Of a stretch of 64,000 bases of DNA, positions 1-8,314 are shown one piece after another. Position numbers and translations under genes: made by a program. Origin of the DNA: an uncultured Lachnospiraceae bacterium. Its GTDB lineage: Bacteria; Bacillota; Clostridia; Lachnospirales; Lachnospiraceae. Position 1 is the first letter of the stretch. Every line of letters starts with the position of its first letter. A model generated the notes under the pieces. The model searched no databases and had not been told where the DNA came from. It was given only the letters and a program-made list of their open reading frames with translations. The stretch spans positions 1 to 64,000 of the forward strand of contig ONHG01000009.1 in the NCBI GenBank assembly GCA_900317585.1, in the 5' to 3' direction.

Positions 1-108
1 CATCCATGATGGAGAGAACTTTAAAATTGTTTAATCCTGTAAATATGCTTTCCTTTGATATGCGAAGACAGCCTGTCAAAATAGCAAACTGTAAGTAATT
101 GTTGCTGG

Positions 109-134
109 CCACACTGTTAGGTGTGAACAGTAAC
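109..134. repeat. Short dyad repeat, copy 1
   Basis: An inverted repeat with arms CACAC and GTGTG around a short loop is followed by ACAGTAAC. Closely similar dyads occur at 14987-15011, 22013-22031 and inside the terminator at 62986-63008, all outside genes. This copy lies downstream of the minus-strand toxin gene. Function unknown. Confidence 0.45.
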
Positions 135-153
135 ATCCGATATTATGATATTT

Positions 154-459
154 TCAATGAACAAATCGTCCATAATTTTGACGATCATCTATCACATAAT
201 CAATTTTGACACAATGTTCATCCTCATATATTTGAAAAATCATCCAGTAGTGTTTCCAGAGATGTATAACCTTGTATTTTGCGGGGATATATTTTAATTT
301 ATCAAAACCGGCATTTGGAGTAGTTTCCAAAATACAGATCCATTCATCAAAAGCATCTAATATTTTGCTCACAGTTTCGGAGCCGAATTCCATTGCACCT
401 GAAATATAATTATTGAGTTCCTTTTTGGCATCCGGTGATATATCTACGTTATATTTCAT
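154..459 (-). CDS. ParE/RelE-family toxin of a type II toxin-antitoxin pair
   Basis: A 101-residue basic protein of the ParE/RelE fold. It opens with the family pattern Y-x-V-x-I-S-P-x-A-K-K-E-L and carries a central Y-K-V-I-H-L-W-K-H-Y-W strand followed by the C-terminal V-I-D-D-R-Q-N-Y segment. Members either cleave mRNA on the ribosome (RelE) or poison gyrase (ParE); the sequence alone does not decide which. The start codon overlaps the stop of the upstream antitoxin gene by 4 bases (ATGA), so the pair is translationally coupled with the antitoxin first, as is usual. Length is normal and no frameshift is visible, so it is likely functional. Confidence 0.8.
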   Translation of the reverse strand: MKYNVDISPDAKKELNNYISGAMEFGSETVSKILDAFDEWICILETTPNAGFDKLKYIPAKYKVIHLWKHYWMIFQIYEDEHCVKIDYVIDDRQNYGRFVH

Positions 460-728
460 TTGGTGTAAATCTCCCTTAATTCAGATAAAAAATCGCGGGC
501 GGGAGTATCTTTTATTCCAGCCTGGCGTCTTTCTTCAATTTCAACAAGTTTTTCGCGTAATTCTAACTGTTTTTCCCTTTGGTCATACGTTTCAATATCC
601 ATTACAACCAGATCTCCTTCTCCGTTTTTGGTGAGAAAAATCGGTGAATGGGTTTCTTTTGCCAGATTAGATATATCGTTATAGTTCTGCCTTATAGCGG
701 CAGACGGTTTTATAATTGTTGAAGACAT
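456..728 (-). CDS. Phd/YefM-family antitoxin
   Basis: A 90-residue protein with the Phd/YefM N-terminal DNA-binding region (I-K-P-S-A-A-I-R-Q-N-Y-N-D-I-S) and the typical strand P-I-F-L-T-K-N-G-E-G-D-L-V-V-M followed by D-I-E-T-Y. The rest is a charged helix that would wrap the toxin. It should neutralise the downstream ParE/RelE toxin and autorepress the pair. The ribosome site AGGGGG sits just before the ATG. A sigma-A promoter is readable upstream (770-798). The spacer DNA is rich in alternating TA, plausible for an operator. Confidence 0.8.
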   Translation of the reverse strand: MSSTIIKPSAAIRQNYNDISNLAKETHSPIFLTKNGEGDLVVMDIETYDQREKQLELREKLVEIEERRQAGIKDTPARDFLSELREIYTK

Positions 729-769
729 AGCATATCCCCCTAGTAATATTTTGACGTTATTATATACAT

Positions 770-798
770 ATATTACAATATAATGTGATGGATTTCAA
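770..798 (-). promoter_or_regulatory. Sigma-A promoter of the toxin-antitoxin pair
   Basis: Read on the minus strand: -35 TTGAAA (793-798), 17-base spacer, -10 TAATAT (770-775), about 40 bases before the antitoxin start. Seen in the sequence; activity is inferred. Confidence 0.55.
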
Positions 799-863
799 AT
801 ACTTAATCACAAATCGACATATGTGAAAAAACTTCTAAACTTTATTATAATATGTACAAGGCC

Positions 864-899
864 ACAGGCGTAGGATTAAATTTCTGCGCCTGTTTTTTT
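864..899 (+). terminator. Rho-independent terminator with no gene in front of it
   Basis: A 10-bp stem (864-873 with 884-893, one G-T pair) closes a 10-base loop and runs into seven to eight T residues. The only thing upstream on this strand is a TATAAT-like box at 846-851, with a weak GTGAAA 17 bases before it. It may be the terminator of a lost gene, or part of a leader of the decayed gene that follows. Confidence 0.6.
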
Positions 900-946
900 G
901 CAGTTAATCTTTGCGCATAACAAGCGCATGAATATCCTTTTTCACC

Positions 947-1624
947 TTGGTGTATGAGGGCGCCGGAATGATAGTTGACGCAACAGCCCCGACAGTAAAC
1001 GGACTTGAAAATAATAAGACTTACTGCGGTGATGTGAAATTTACAGTAACAGATGAGCACCTTGACAAAGTAACGGACACCATAGGTGAAGAGACAAAGA
1101 CACTGGAAGCCGTTGACGGAGAATATACGTTATAGGCAGGAACACATAAGATTACAGCAACAGATAAAGCCGGTAATAAAACAGAAGTACCGTTCGGTGG
1201 TGCTTCGCTGGATACCAACAAGGAAGATCTTATCGCAGCAAAAGGTATATTTACACCGAAGCTTATGGGGTCTGATATTTCGAATCTTACATATTTTGAT
1301 GCAGAATTTGATAAAGAAACAAACACACTCAAATTTGTTACTGACAGATTTTCAACATATGCTATTGCGTATACTGATAATGAGCTTGCCTCATGTGTTA
1401 CACTTACACCGGACAGCAAGACACTTACGGGAAAAGGGGAAACAGTACAGCTTATAGCATCTGTAACACCGGACAATGCAGTTAATAAAAAGCATGATAA
1501 TCAGAAGGTTATATCATCAAAGACCGGAGATACATCAGATGTGACACTTTGGACAACTGTTTTTGCGGCAGCACTTGCCGGAATAATTGGAATTTTTGCC
1601 GGAAGAAAAAAAGAACAACAATAA
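947..1624 (+). pseudogene. Remnant of a sortase-anchored surface protein
   Basis: One reading frame runs across this stretch but is broken by a TAG at 1133-1135. Before the stop is a bacterial Ig-like segment (start T-A-P-T-V-N-G-L-E-N). After it the frame continues with T-H-K-I-T-A-T-D-K-A-G-N-K-T, then a piece resembling a Big_2 Ig-like domain (V-T-L-T-P-D-S-K-T-L), and ends in a cell-wall sorting-type tail: S-K-T-G-D, a hydrophobic stretch (V-F-A-A-A-L-A-G-I-I-G-I-F-A-G) and R-K-K-E. There is no signal peptide at the front, so it is a 3' fragment of a larger adhesin-like gene. A short product from the last part is conceivable but would lack an export signal. Confidence 0.65.
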
Positions 1625-1717
1625 AAGTGTCAATATCTTATGATGATATATATAGTAAAACTACGGAGTTTAAGCAAGAATTTAGTCATTTTGTAGAAAA
1701 ATAAATTTAGTGTTGTA

Positions 1718-1776
1718 AAGTGGTGCAAATTCATGTATCTTATTATAGGGAAATGAATTTTGCACCACTTTTTTAT
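1718..1776 (+). terminator. Long hairpin terminator after the surface-protein remnant
   Basis: Arms of about 17 bases (1718-1734 and 1752-1770) built on AGTGGTGCAAA / TTTGCACCACT close a loop of about 17 bases and are followed by a T run. It separates the remnant from rarA. Confidence 0.75.
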
Positions 1777-1900
1777 GCATAATTAGCACTTATAAAACAC
1801 ATAATTGCCGATTATATCAATGCAAAATGAATTTTTTGCTAAAAGAAATTGCAAAATGATATAACAGATATATCAAATATGCATTTCAGGCGGGGATGAT

Positions 1901-3229
1901 ATGGATTTATTTGATTACATGAGAGAACAGAATAAGGAAACAAGCGGTCCCTTAGCCTCAAGGATGCGTCCGACAACACTTGATGAGGTGGTCGGGCAGC
2001 AGCACATAGTGGGAAAGGACAAGCTTTTGTATCGTGCGATTAAAGCAGATAAGCTCAGCTCCATCATCTTTTACGGGCCGCCAGGCACCGGAAAGACCAC
2101 TCTGGCAAAGGTCATAGCCCACACTACCAGTGCTGAGTTTATGCAGATTAATGCAACATCTGCAGGCAAGAAGGACATGGAAGAGGTCGTGGAGCAGGCA
2201 AAGAATAATCAGGGCATGTATCAGAAGAAGACGATACTTTTTATCGACGAGATACACCGCTTCAACAAGGGGCAGCAGGATTATCTGCTTCCGTATGTGG
2301 AGGATGGCACCATTATTCTGATAGGAGCGACCACTGAGAATCCTTACTTTGAGGTAAACGGTGCTTTGCTTTCGCGCTCAGTTATTTTTGAGCTTAAAAA
2401 ACTGTCAACGGATGATATAAAGGTACTTCTTAAGAGAGCACTGACTGACACAGAAAAGGGCATGGGTGCATACAATGCACAGATAGATGATGATGCGCTT
2501 GATTTTCTTGCAGACGTGTCAAACGGAGATGCGAGAGCAGCGCTCACAGCGATTGAGCTTGGTGTACTGACCACGGAAAGGTCAGACGACGGCATCATTC
2601 ATATCACTATTGATGTGGCGAGCGAATGCATACAAAAAAGAGTTATCTCCTATGATAAGAAGGGCGATAACCATTACGATACCATCTCTGCTTTTATAAA
2701 GAGCATGCGTGGCTCAGACCCGGATGCAGCGGTCTATTATCTGGCGAGGATGCTGTATGCCGGTGAGGATGTGAAATTTATCGCAAGACGAATTATGATA
2801 CTTGCATCGGAGGATATAGGCAATGCAGATCCGATGGCTATGGTTGTAGCGGCATCGGCGGCGGCAGAGGTCGAGCGCGTGGGAATGCCTGAGGCGCAGA
2901 TTATTCTGTCGCAGGCTGTCACATACATGGCATGCGCGCCAAAGAGCAATGCATCATATAATGCGATATCGGCAGCGATGAGCTGCGTGAAGCAGACTAA
3001 GACACCGGCTGTTCCGGCACATCTGCAGGATGCCCATTACGGTGCGGCAGAAAAGCTCGGGCACGGAGTCGGGTACAAATATGCGCATGACTATCCAAAC
3101 CATTATGTGAAGCAGCAGTATCTGCCGGATGGCCTTACAGACAGAGTGTTTTACAAGCCTACGGATATAGGCTATGAGGCAAAGATAAAAGCACACATGG
3201 ATGAGCTTCACAGAGACTGTGATACATGA
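1901..3229 (+). CDS. rarA: Replication-associated recombination protein A (AAA+ ATPase)
   Basis: A 442-residue clamp-loader-like AAA+ ATPase of the RarA/MgsA/WRNIP1 family, which acts at stalled replication forks. Walker A G-P-P-G-T-G-K-T-T is at residues 59-67, Walker B F-I-D-E-I-H-R-F near 113, sensor 1 I-G-A-T-T-E-N-P-Y-F follows, and the C-terminal half has the family tetramerisation region with A-R-R-I-M-I-L-A-S-E-D-I-G-N-A-D-P. Length is normal. The ATG is preceded by GGCGGGGATG. It is monocistronic between the terminator at 1718-1776 and the aminotransferase gene, with an 83-base gap to the latter. Confidence 0.95.
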   Translation: MDLFDYMREQNKETSGPLASRMRPTTLDEVVGQQHIVGKDKLLYRAIKADKLSSIIFYGPPGTGKTTLAKVIAHTTSAEFMQINATSAGKKDMEEVVEQAKNNQGMYQKKTILFIDEIHRFNKGQQDYLLPYVEDGTIILIGATTENPYFEVNGALLSRSVIFELKKLSTDDIKVLLKRALTDTEKGMGAYNAQIDDDALDFLADVSNGDARAALTAIELGVLTTERSDDGIIHITIDVASECIQKRVISYDKKGDNHYDTISAFIKSMRGSDPDAAVYYLARMLYAGEDVKFIARRIMILASEDIGNADPMAMVVAASAAAEVERVGMPEAQIILSQAVTYMACAPKSNASYNAISAAMSCVKQTKTPAVPAHLQDAHYGAAEKLGHGVGYKYAHDYPNHYVKQQYLPDGLTDRVFYKPTDIGYEAKIKAHMDELHRDCDT

Positions 3230-3312
3230 AAGTGCATAGATGAAGCTTGAATAATTGCAAATAGTTGATAATAACACAAATATTTAGAAAATCAGACCAG
3301 GAGGATCTTTAA

Positions 3313-4596
3313 ATGAAAAAGTATACAGAAATGACAAAGGAAGAGTTAATGCAGGAAAAGACAGCACTTGAGGCTGAGTACGAGAAGATTAAGAATCTTG
3401 GCTTAAGCCTTGACATGTCGCGTGGAAAGCCGGGAGCAGACCAGCTTGACCTCTCACTTCCTATGCTCGATGTCTTGAAATCAGACAGTGATATGAAGAG
3501 TGAATCAGGGCTTGATGTGAGAAACTATGCATGCCTTGACGGAATCCCGGAGGCAAAGGCACTTATCGCAGGCATGGTAGGAGCAAAGCCGGAGCAGGCT
3601 ATTGTATATGGCAACTCAAGCCTTAATATCATGTATGATCAGGTTGCCCGTGCATTTATCTTTGGCCTTTGCGGCAACACACCATGGTGCAAGCTTGACA
3701 AGGTGAAGTTCCTCTGTCCTGTACCGGGCTATGACAGACATTTTGCAATCACTGAGGAGTTTGGAGTAGAGATGATCAACATTCCTATGACTGAGGATGG
3801 CCCTGACATGGATATGGTCGAGAAATATGTCAACAACGATGCTTCTGTAAAGGGAATCTGGTGTGTTCCGAAATACTCTAACCCACAGGGTGTTGTATAC
3901 TCAGATGAGACTGTCGAGCGCTTTGCAAAATTAAAGCCGGCAGCAGATGATTTCAGAATCTTCTGGGACAATGCATACACAGTTCATCATCTCTATGACG
4001 ATAATCAGGCAGAGATTCCAAATATCCTTGAGCTCTGCGAGAAAGAGGGCAATCCTGATATGGTATTTGAGTTCTGCTCTACAAGCAAAGTGACATTCCC
4101 GGGTGCCGGTGTGGCAGGTATCTGCACGTCTGAGAAAAACCGCGAGGATATCAAGAAGCGCCTTACTATACAGACAATCGGACACGACAAGATTAATCAG
4201 CTTCGTCATGCGAGATTCTTTAAGGATGCAGATAGTATCAAGGCTCATATGGCAAAGCATGCAGCTCTTATCAGACCTAAGTTCGAGCTGGTTGAGAATA
4301 TCCTCACAGATGAAATCGCTTCAAGAGGCATCGGAACATGGATTAAGCCACTCGGTGGATATTTCTTCGGATTTGAGGCTCTTTCAGGCTGTGCGAAGGA
4401 AATCGTTGCAAAGTGCAAGGAGGCAGGTGTCACAATGACAGGTGCAGGCTCTCCTTTCCCTTACAAGAAGGATCCTGATGACTGCGTGATAAGAATTGCT
4501 CCGACATATCCATCACTTGATGAGCTGAAAAAGGCTGCTGAGGTGTTTGTTGTTGTCACACGTCTTGTCAGTGTAAACAAGCTGCTTGAGGCATAA
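3313..4596 (+). CDS. Pyridoxal-phosphate aminotransferase, class Ic aspartate aminotransferase-like
   Basis: A 427-residue fold-type I aminotransferase. Family marks are L-S-L-D-M-S-R-G-K-P near residue 32, R-N-Y-A-C-L-D-G-I-P-E-A-K, the nucleotide-like loop Y-G-N-S-S-L-N-I-M, the P-K-Y-S-N-P-Q-G-V segment, and the lysine-containing S-T-S-K-V-T-F-P-G-A-G that should hold the PLP Schiff base. This subgroup (PF12897 type) is described as aspartate:2-oxoglutarate aminotransferase; the exact substrate cannot be read here. Ribosome site AGGAGGATC lies 8 bases before the ATG. Single-gene unit; a candidate terminator is about 140 bases downstream. Confidence 0.85.
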   Translation: MKKYTEMTKEELMQEKTALEAEYEKIKNLGLSLDMSRGKPGADQLDLSLPMLDVLKSDSDMKSESGLDVRNYACLDGIPEAKALIAGMVGAKPEQAIVYGNSSLNIMYDQVARAFIFGLCGNTPWCKLDKVKFLCPVPGYDRHFAITEEFGVEMINIPMTEDGPDMDMVEKYVNNDASVKGIWCVPKYSNPQGVVYSDETVERFAKLKPAADDFRIFWDNAYTVHHLYDDNQAEIPNILELCEKEGNPDMVFEFCSTSKVTFPGAGVAGICTSEKNREDIKKRLTIQTIGHDKINQLRHARFFKDADSIKAHMAKHAALIRPKFELVENILTDEIASRGIGTWIKPLGGYFFGFEALSGCAKEIVAKCKEAGVTMTGAGSPFPYKKDPDDCVIRIAPTYPSLDELKKAAEVFVVVTRLVSVNKLLEA

Positions 4597-4655
4597 AATC
4601 TCTGTTATGTCTTAACAAATAGATATAAAAATCTCTGTTATGTCCTAACAGATAG
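4595..4655. repeat. Two tandem near-identical hairpin repeats after the aminotransferase gene
   Basis: A 28-base unit occurs twice (4595-4622 and 4627-4654 or so). The second copy contains a perfect dyad TCTGTTA / TAACAGA around TGTCC; the first has one mismatch. It starts at the stop codon of the aminotransferase gene. No T run follows, so it is not a standard terminator; it could protect the 3' end or bind a protein. Confidence 0.55.
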
Positions 4656-4732
4656 GCGTATAATCAGCATATTTGTCCAAAATGAATATGTAATATATGC
4701 ATAAAAACCAAATAAATATTTGTGCACATTTT

Positions 4733-4765
4733 TCGGGATTTGGTATTTACAAATCCCGATTTTTG
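4733..4765 (+). terminator. Rho-independent terminator
   Basis: A perfect 9-bp stem (TCGGGATTT at 4733-4741 with its complement at 4751-4759) and a T run to 4765. It probably ends the aminotransferase transcript and insulates the pilus-like locus. Confidence 0.8.
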
Positions 4766-4884
4766 TGTATGATATAAATATCTTTTTAAATTATGTCTTG
4801 CATATGTTTTATGCAGGTTTCTTTTTGTGGCATTTTCGGCCACTATTTTTTTCCCATTATTTATAAGTTAAATGTAATTGCAAG

Positions 4885-4935
4885 TTACACGTATTTATAT
4901 TTTACATGTATTTATATGTTACATGTATTTATAAG
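4885..4935. repeat. Three direct repeats upstream of the pilus-like locus
   Basis: The unit TTACATGTATTTATA occurs three times in a row with a period of about 17-18 bases (first copy has TTACACG). They lie 25-75 bases before the -35 box of the pilus-like operon, on about the same face of the helix every two turns, which suggests an activator or repressor site. This is inference from spacing only. Confidence 0.45.
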
Positions 4936-4959
4936 TTTAATATATTTATTTAAACATAT

Positions 4960-4988
4960 TTGAGTTTGATTTTAAGAGATATTATATA
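4960..4988 (+). promoter_or_regulatory. Probable promoter of the pilus-like operon
   Basis: -35 TTGAGT (4960-4965), 17-base spacer, -10 TATATA (4983-4988), in a very AT-rich run 28 bases before the first gene. No other promoter or terminator is evident before 12031, so the genes from 5016 on may be one operon. Confidence 0.4.
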
Positions 4989-5015
4989 TTTTTTTGAAGA
5001 AAGGATTTGAATATT

Positions 5016-5189
5016 ATGAAGGAAATTTTTCAGGAATATGGTGGAATACTCATCACAGTTGTCGCTATTTTAGCAATCATTGTTGTTATTACGGCGGTTA
5101 TCGGAACTGACGCAAACAGTGTCATGGGAAAGGCCTTTAAGGACCTTATAACAAGCTTTTTTAAACAGGCACAGACACATATTAAGTAG
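5016..5189 (+). CDS. Micro-pilin-like membrane protein 1 of the Tad-like locus
   Basis: A 57-residue protein: short charged N-terminus M-K-E-I-F-Q-E-Y-G-G, one hydrophobic helix of about 21 residues rich in I and V, then an amphipathic helix with K-A-F-K-D-L-I-T-S-F-F-K. The same M-K-E-x-x-x-x-Y-G-(G/A) opening recurs in the genes at 8315 and 8490, and a looser form at 8126. It has the build of an already mature Flp-type pilin, with no leader peptide to cut. The ATG at 5016 is preferred over TTG at 5007 because the GAAAGGA site is about 10 bases from the ATG and only 2-3 from the TTG. The CpaF-type ATPase gene follows after 10 bases. Most likely the major structural subunit; unproven. Confidence 0.7.
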   Translation: MKEIFQEYGGILITVVAILAIIVVITAVIGTDANSVMGKAFKDLITSFFKQAQTHIK

Positions 5190-5199
5190 GGGTGTGCTT

Positions 5200-6294
5200 A
5201 TGGAGCTTGGAAAAGAATATTTTGGGCCACTGTGGAGCTTTGTGGCCAGCGATGAGATAACGGATATAGATTACAACGGCAAAGAAATATGGCTTACCAA
5301 TATCTTTAATGAGCGATTCAGAGCCAATCAGCAGTTTGTTACACAGTATATGACGCCTGCATTTGTGGAGCAGTTTACACAGCGCATTGCCAATGTTGTG
5401 AGCAGACAGTTCAACAAGCGAAATCCGGAGCTTGAGGCCGAGACAAGCGAGCTTAGGGTAACGATACTTCATGAGTCGGTTGCAAAATCCGGCAGAAGCA
5501 TAAGTATCAGAAAGACACCGCCGCTTATCAGGCTTACAGCAGAATCTGCGATTGCGGAGAAGTTCTGTTCGGAGGAGCTTTTAGCTGTTTTGATTAACTG
5601 TGTCAGGACCAAGATGAATATCACCTTTTGTGGCATGCCGGGCATTGGAAAGACGGAGTGTGTGAAGTTTTTTTCTCAGTTTATTCCGGCAAATGAGCGT
5701 GTTATTACGATTGAGGATACGCTAGAGATACGCTATGCTGAGACAAATCCGGGCAAGGACTGCATAGAGATGAAGGTGAGTGAGGATGTATTTGGCTATT
5801 CTGAGGCTATCAAGTCATGTCTTAGATTGAATCCGAAGTGGATTATGCTATCGGAGGCTCGCTCAAAGGAGGTAAAATATCTGCTTCAGAGCTGGAGTAC
5901 CGGTGTGCGTGGCATGACGACACTTCACACAGATGATGTGCGCAATATCCCGGACAGGATTCTCAATATGCTTGAAAGCCGTGTGGATGCTGAGAGAATG
6001 GAAAACGATATTTATCAGGCGCTTGATGTTGGGATATTGATACGTAAGAGGAGAAACGATGAGGGCGTTGTGTACAGATATATAGATCAGGTGTGTTTTT
6101 TCTACAGGGAAAATTGTATGAATCATGTTTTTATGCTCGTGTCGGATGGCAAGATAGTGGATCATGATATTCCAAAGGTTATACTGCGCAGATTCCTTAG
6201 AGAAGGTGTGGATAATCCGTTCAGTGAGGTTTTTGTCAATGAGATAAGGATGAATGAGGCTCTGTCAAAGGAAGCAAAGGAGGAGGCAGGATGA
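5200..6294 (+). CDS. CpaF/TadA-type secretion ATPase
   Basis: A 364-residue cytoplasmic ATPase of the type II/IV secretion superfamily that would power pilus assembly or protein export. Residues 1-110 form the N-terminal domain (D-E-I-T-D-I-D-Y-N-G-K-E-I-W is the usual CpaF start). Walker A G-M-P-G-I-G-K-T-E is at about 145-153, the Asp-box E-D-T-L-E-I-R at about 175, the Walker B-like W-I-M-L-S-E-A-R near 213, and the His-box M-T-T-L-H-T-D near 240. It is shorter than many CpaF proteins (400-450). ATG 5200 is chosen over GTG 5194 because the TAGGGGTG site fits it. The gene overlaps the next by 4 bases (ATGA), so ATPase and platform protein are coupled. Confidence 0.88.
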   Translation: MELGKEYFGPLWSFVASDEITDIDYNGKEIWLTNIFNERFRANQQFVTQYMTPAFVEQFTQRIANVVSRQFNKRNPELEAETSELRVTILHESVAKSGRSISIRKTPPLIRLTAESAIAEKFCSEELLAVLINCVRTKMNITFCGMPGIGKTECVKFFSQFIPANERVITIEDTLEIRYAETNPGKDCIEMKVSEDVFGYSEAIKSCLRLNPKWIMLSEARSKEVKYLLQSWSTGVRGMTTLHTDDVRNIPDRILNMLESRVDAERMENDIYQALDVGILIRKRRNDEGVVYRYIDQVCFFYRENCMNHVFMLVSDGKIVDHDIPKVILRRFLREGVDNPFSEVFVNEIRMNEALSKEAKEEAG

Positions 6295-7676
6295 ATTATA
6301 TATTGATTGTGTTTCTCACATATGTTTTGCATCTGCTGCTTAAGCTGAACTGGATAAGTACGGCGGTAGTGCTTGTTTTTCTGATGATTACACAGTATTT
6401 TCATCGTAGGAAAAACACCGGCTTTAAAGCAGAGAGACAACGGTTTTTAGATGTTTCCCTGTATATTGACACACTGTTATATTCATTTCTGAAAGAGAAA
6501 AAGATTATACGTGCTTTTGAGGATGTTAAGAGTACTCTTGAGCCCGGAACGATGAGAGATGTTGTGAGTAAGGCAATTGAACACATGATGCTTACCTTTG
6601 ACGAGACGCAGGTGTTTGTTGATGCAATGAAGATAATAGAGGATGAATACAAATGCAATCGTATAGTTAGTGTTCATGAGTTTATGGCGCATGCTGAATA
6701 TTATGGAGGGGATATAGAAGAGTCAGCGAAGATTCTGCTTGAGGATAAGAGTGCGTGGGAGCGCAGAGTACTGCGCAATATTGAGGAACGTCAGAGGATG
6801 TTTAAGCAGATTATTTTGTCGGTTGTAATGTCCGTTATTATAAGTGGAATTATATTGTATCTGCCGATTTTAAACATGGATATCAGCAGCAATATCATTG
6901 TACAGATTCTTGCTGTTGTGCTTGTGATAATGGATGACATGATTATACTTTGGGGGCAGAAATTTCTGGAAACAGATTATCTGAGCATAGATTTGTTGCC
7001 GGATGATGAAAAGCATGCAAAGAAGCTTGAGGAGTATAGGAAATATAATCCGGCTAAGGAATTTAAGACATCTCTTTTAATGGCTGTTATTCCCGCAATA
7101 ATTACAGGATATCTGTTATATAAAGGCAGGAGCTGGCCGGCTGTGGTGGCAATGGGCATAACACTTGTCATGTTAAATCAGCACCGTATAGGACACAGGC
7201 TCATGAAGAAAAATCTTATAGCGGAGGTAAAGAGTGCATTTCCCAAATGGCTTATGGACCTTGCATTGCTGATTCAGAGTGAAAATGTGCAGGTGGCAAT
7301 TCAAAAGTCCAGAGAGCACGTTCCTGTTATTTTAAAGGATGAGGTGGAGCTGCTTGTGAACAGACTGGAGGTTGAGCCGGAAAGCTCAAGTCCATACCAC
7401 CGTTTTCTTGACTGCCTCAAGCTTCCTGAGATAAATGCAGCGATGGGCATGCTGTATGCAGTTTCTATAGGAAACAGCGGAAGCTGTGGCAGTCAGATAG
7501 ACGAGCTTATTACAAAAAATCTCGAGCTGCTTGATGTTTCAGATACTGCCAGACTAAAGGATAAGACTGCAGGAATGTACCTTTTGTTTCTTGCTCCGGT
7601 AATTACGGCGTCATTTAAGCTTATAGTGGATATGGCGGTTTTTCTGCTCAGCTTTCTGGCATACAAGGTGGGTTAG
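6291..7676 (+). CDS. TadB/TadC-type inner-membrane platform protein
   Basis: A 461-residue integral membrane protein. Predicted membrane segments lie at about 4-35 (two short ones), 178-225 (two), 260-300 (two) and 425-461 (one or two), with two large cytoplasmic parts between them. The layout matches the T2SSF-type platform proteins TadB and TadC; here a single gene takes the place of the usual TadB + TadC pair. Start overlaps the ATPase stop. I cannot see clear residue motifs, so the call rests on topology and on sitting directly behind a CpaF ATPase. Confidence 0.75.
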   Translation: MNYILIVFLTYVLHLLLKLNWISTAVVLVFLMITQYFHRRKNTGFKAERQRFLDVSLYIDTLLYSFLKEKKIIRAFEDVKSTLEPGTMRDVVSKAIEHMMLTFDETQVFVDAMKIIEDEYKCNRIVSVHEFMAHAEYYGGDIEESAKILLEDKSAWERRVLRNIEERQRMFKQIILSVVMSVIISGIILYLPILNMDISSNIIVQILAVVLVIMDDMIILWGQKFLETDYLSIDLLPDDEKHAKKLEEYRKYNPAKEFKTSLLMAVIPAIITGYLLYKGRSWPAVVAMGITLVMLNQHRIGHRLMKKNLIAEVKSAFPKWLMDLALLIQSENVQVAIQKSREHVPVILKDEVELLVNRLEVEPESSSPYHRFLDCLKLPEINAAMGMLYAVSIGNSGSCGSQIDELITKNLELLDVSDTARLKDKTAGMYLLFLAPVITASFKLIVDMAVFLLSFLAYKVG

Positions 7677-7686
7677 GAGGAGATTT

Positions 7687-8061
7687 ATGAGTCAGATAAT
7701 GAAAGCCTTTTTTGGGATTTTTTTGATAATGTTTATGACGGTTACATCATCTGGTATCTTGTCGGGGTTTATGACTGTTGTGGAGGCGCAAAATCTTCAT
7801 GCACAGATTATAAATGAACTGGAGGACAGTGATTTTAACAGAGAAGTTGCAAAGGGGTGTTTTAAGAATGCGTCAGATGTGGATGATACATTGGAGCTTA
7901 CATTTTATATGCTTGACAATACCACAAAAACTGTGGCCGATGCTTCGCAGATACCTGATTCAAATCAGATAACAAAGGCGAGGGTTGAGCTGAAATTTGA
8001 CTATATTGTCGCATTTTTCGGGATCAGGCAGAAGCATGTACTGAGTGGATATGCACTGTAG
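7687..8061 (+). CDS. Pseudopilin-like protein of the Tad-like locus (124 aa)
   Basis: The N-terminus M-S-Q-I-M-K-A-F-F-G-I-F-L-I-M-F-M-T-V-T-S-S-G is one hydrophobic helix of about 25 residues starting near residue 7. The rest is a soluble extracytoplasmic domain (V-A-K-G-C-F-K-N-A, then L-E-L-T-F-Y-M-L and V-E-L-K-F-D-Y-I-V-A-F-F-G-I-R-Q-K-H). The F-G-I-R-Q-K-H-x-L-x-G-Y-A end resembles tails found in TadE-like minor pilins of Firmicutes. AGGAGGAG ribosome site 6-7 bases before the ATG. Likely a minor subunit. Confidence 0.6.
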   Translation: MSQIMKAFFGIFLIMFMTVTSSGILSGFMTVVEAQNLHAQIINELEDSDFNREVAKGCFKNASDVDDTLELTFYMLDNTTKTVADASQIPDSNQITKARVELKFDYIVAFFGIRQKHVLSGYAL

Positions 8062-8125
8062 GAGTATTAGGAGTGTATCAAAACGACTTTTGACAAAATA
8101 CAGATGAATGGAGGATGAAAAACCG

Positions 8126-8224
8126 ATGGAACTGATAGTAGAAGAGTTCGGAGGAAGCATTATCATGCTTCTTGTTGGTGGAGGTGTCATAAGTACGCTT
8201 ACATATATTGCGACACTGGTATAG
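8126..8224 (+). CDS. Micro membrane protein 2 of the Tad-like locus (32 aa)
   Basis: ATG at 8126, TAG at 8222-8224. The product is 32 residues: M-E-L-I-V-E-E-F-G-G, then one hydrophobic helix (S-I-I-M-L-L-V-G-G-G-V-I-S) to the end. The aromatic-Gly-Gly after an acidic start mirrors the Y-G-G of the proteins at 5016 and 8315. A GGAGG site lies 11 bases before the ATG. Shorter than gene finders usually accept, but its position, ribosome site and shared signature support it. Confidence 0.6.
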   Translation: MELIVEEFGGSIIMLLVGGGVISTLTYIATLV

Positions 8225-8314
8225 GGAGATTAAGTATTATTTATCAGGTAGTTTAGTGTACATTTAAGCTGCATTAGATAAAAAAAGATAAAAAGATTTA
8301 AGGAGTGATATGAA

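Noticed and set aside
1021..1476. Long minus-strand open frame across the surface-protein remnant
   Set aside because: Serine/valine-rich antisense shadow; the plus-strand frame has recognisable Ig-like and sorting-tail sequence, and no ribosome site precedes the antisense frame.
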